Below, one piece after another: positions 63,981-64,000 of a DNA stretch of 64,000 bases; the first letter of the stretch is position 1; every line of letters starts with the position of its first letter. Origin of the DNA: Streptomyces platensis (GTDB taxonomy: Bacteria > Actinomycetota > Actinomycetes > Streptomycetales > Streptomycetaceae); NCBI RefSeq assembly GCF_008704855.1, contig NZ_CP023691.1, forward strand, positions 806,001 to 870,000, in the 5' to 3' direction. Both the position numbers and the translations under genes were made by a program. The notes beneath the pieces were generated by a model that saw only the letters and a list, made by a program, of their open reading frames with translations, was not told the origin of the DNA and searched no databases.

Positions 63981-64000
63981 TCGGCCCGGCAGGTCGGCAA

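Overview
The window is high-GC actinobacterial DNA, almost certainly from a Streptomyces chromosome. The signs are very high third-position GC, many GTG and TTG starts, mycothiol-linked formaldehyde metabolism, ECF sigma/anti-sigma pairs, a [3Fe-4S] ferredoxin beside a P450, and a dispersed Streptomyces-type GC-rich repeat. The species cannot be read from the sequence. No rRNA, tRNA, transposase or CRISPR was seen.

Layout. 1-3.1 kb: lactate use (LutA-like fragment, LctP permease, GntR/FadR regulator) with three copies of one TGGTC-N-GACCA operator. 3.2-4.1 kb: ECF sigma factor with a 96-residue soluble anti-sigma. 4.5-12.8 kb: a four-gene operon with a carrier-protein/membrane synthetase of the Pls (poly-lysine synthetase) type that lacks its own adenylation domain, an A-PCP protein fused to a TauD/SyrP-like dioxygenase, and an SbnB/SbnA pair for L-2,3-diaminopropionate (Dap). 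13.6-23.3 kb: glycine betaine to glycine catabolism (Rieske oxygenase, sarcosine-oxidase-like enzyme, dimethylglycine oxidase-like enzyme, mycothiol formaldehyde dehydrogenase, IclR regulator, ferredoxin, reductase, FolD).

23.4-28.8 kb: housekeeping-like genes (Q/Y-rich protein, NfeD-like OB protein, SPFH protein, ECF41-type sigma factor, an old-yellow-enzyme relative lacking its usual His/Asn pair). 28.9-35.3 kb: a second SbnA/SbnB pair in a tight five-gene operon with a flavoprotein, a cystathionine-synthase-like PLP enzyme and a BenE-like transporter; a product is not recognised, but an aminopolycarboxylate metallophore is possible. 35.6-38.9 kb: secreted proteins and a TetR-P450-ferredoxin unit. 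39-46.7 kb: copper handling (Met/His-rich membrane proteins, PCu(A)C-like chaperone, Cu P-type ATPase, ECF/anti-sigma pair) next to a P450 plus DIT1/PvcA isocyanide synthase; a metal-chelate type ABC importer follows at 46.7-49.7 kb.

49.9-52.2 kb: LysR/MFS divergent pair. 52.5-56.4 kb: an HTH regulator facing a HExxH protein, a MAB_1171c-like membrane protein and a squalene/phytoene-synthase-family enzyme, a recurrent-looking but functionally unexplained module. 57.3-63.9 kb: an NHLM-type RiPP export operon (HlyD-like protein, C39 peptidase/ABC exporter, second ABC protein, cyclic-nucleotide-binding-like protein). Its precursor and modification genes would lie beyond the right edge.

The strongest candidates for something new are the split Pls-type Dap polymer locus, the copper-linked isocyanide/P450 pair, and the regulator/HExxH/MAB_1171c/prenyl-synthase module.
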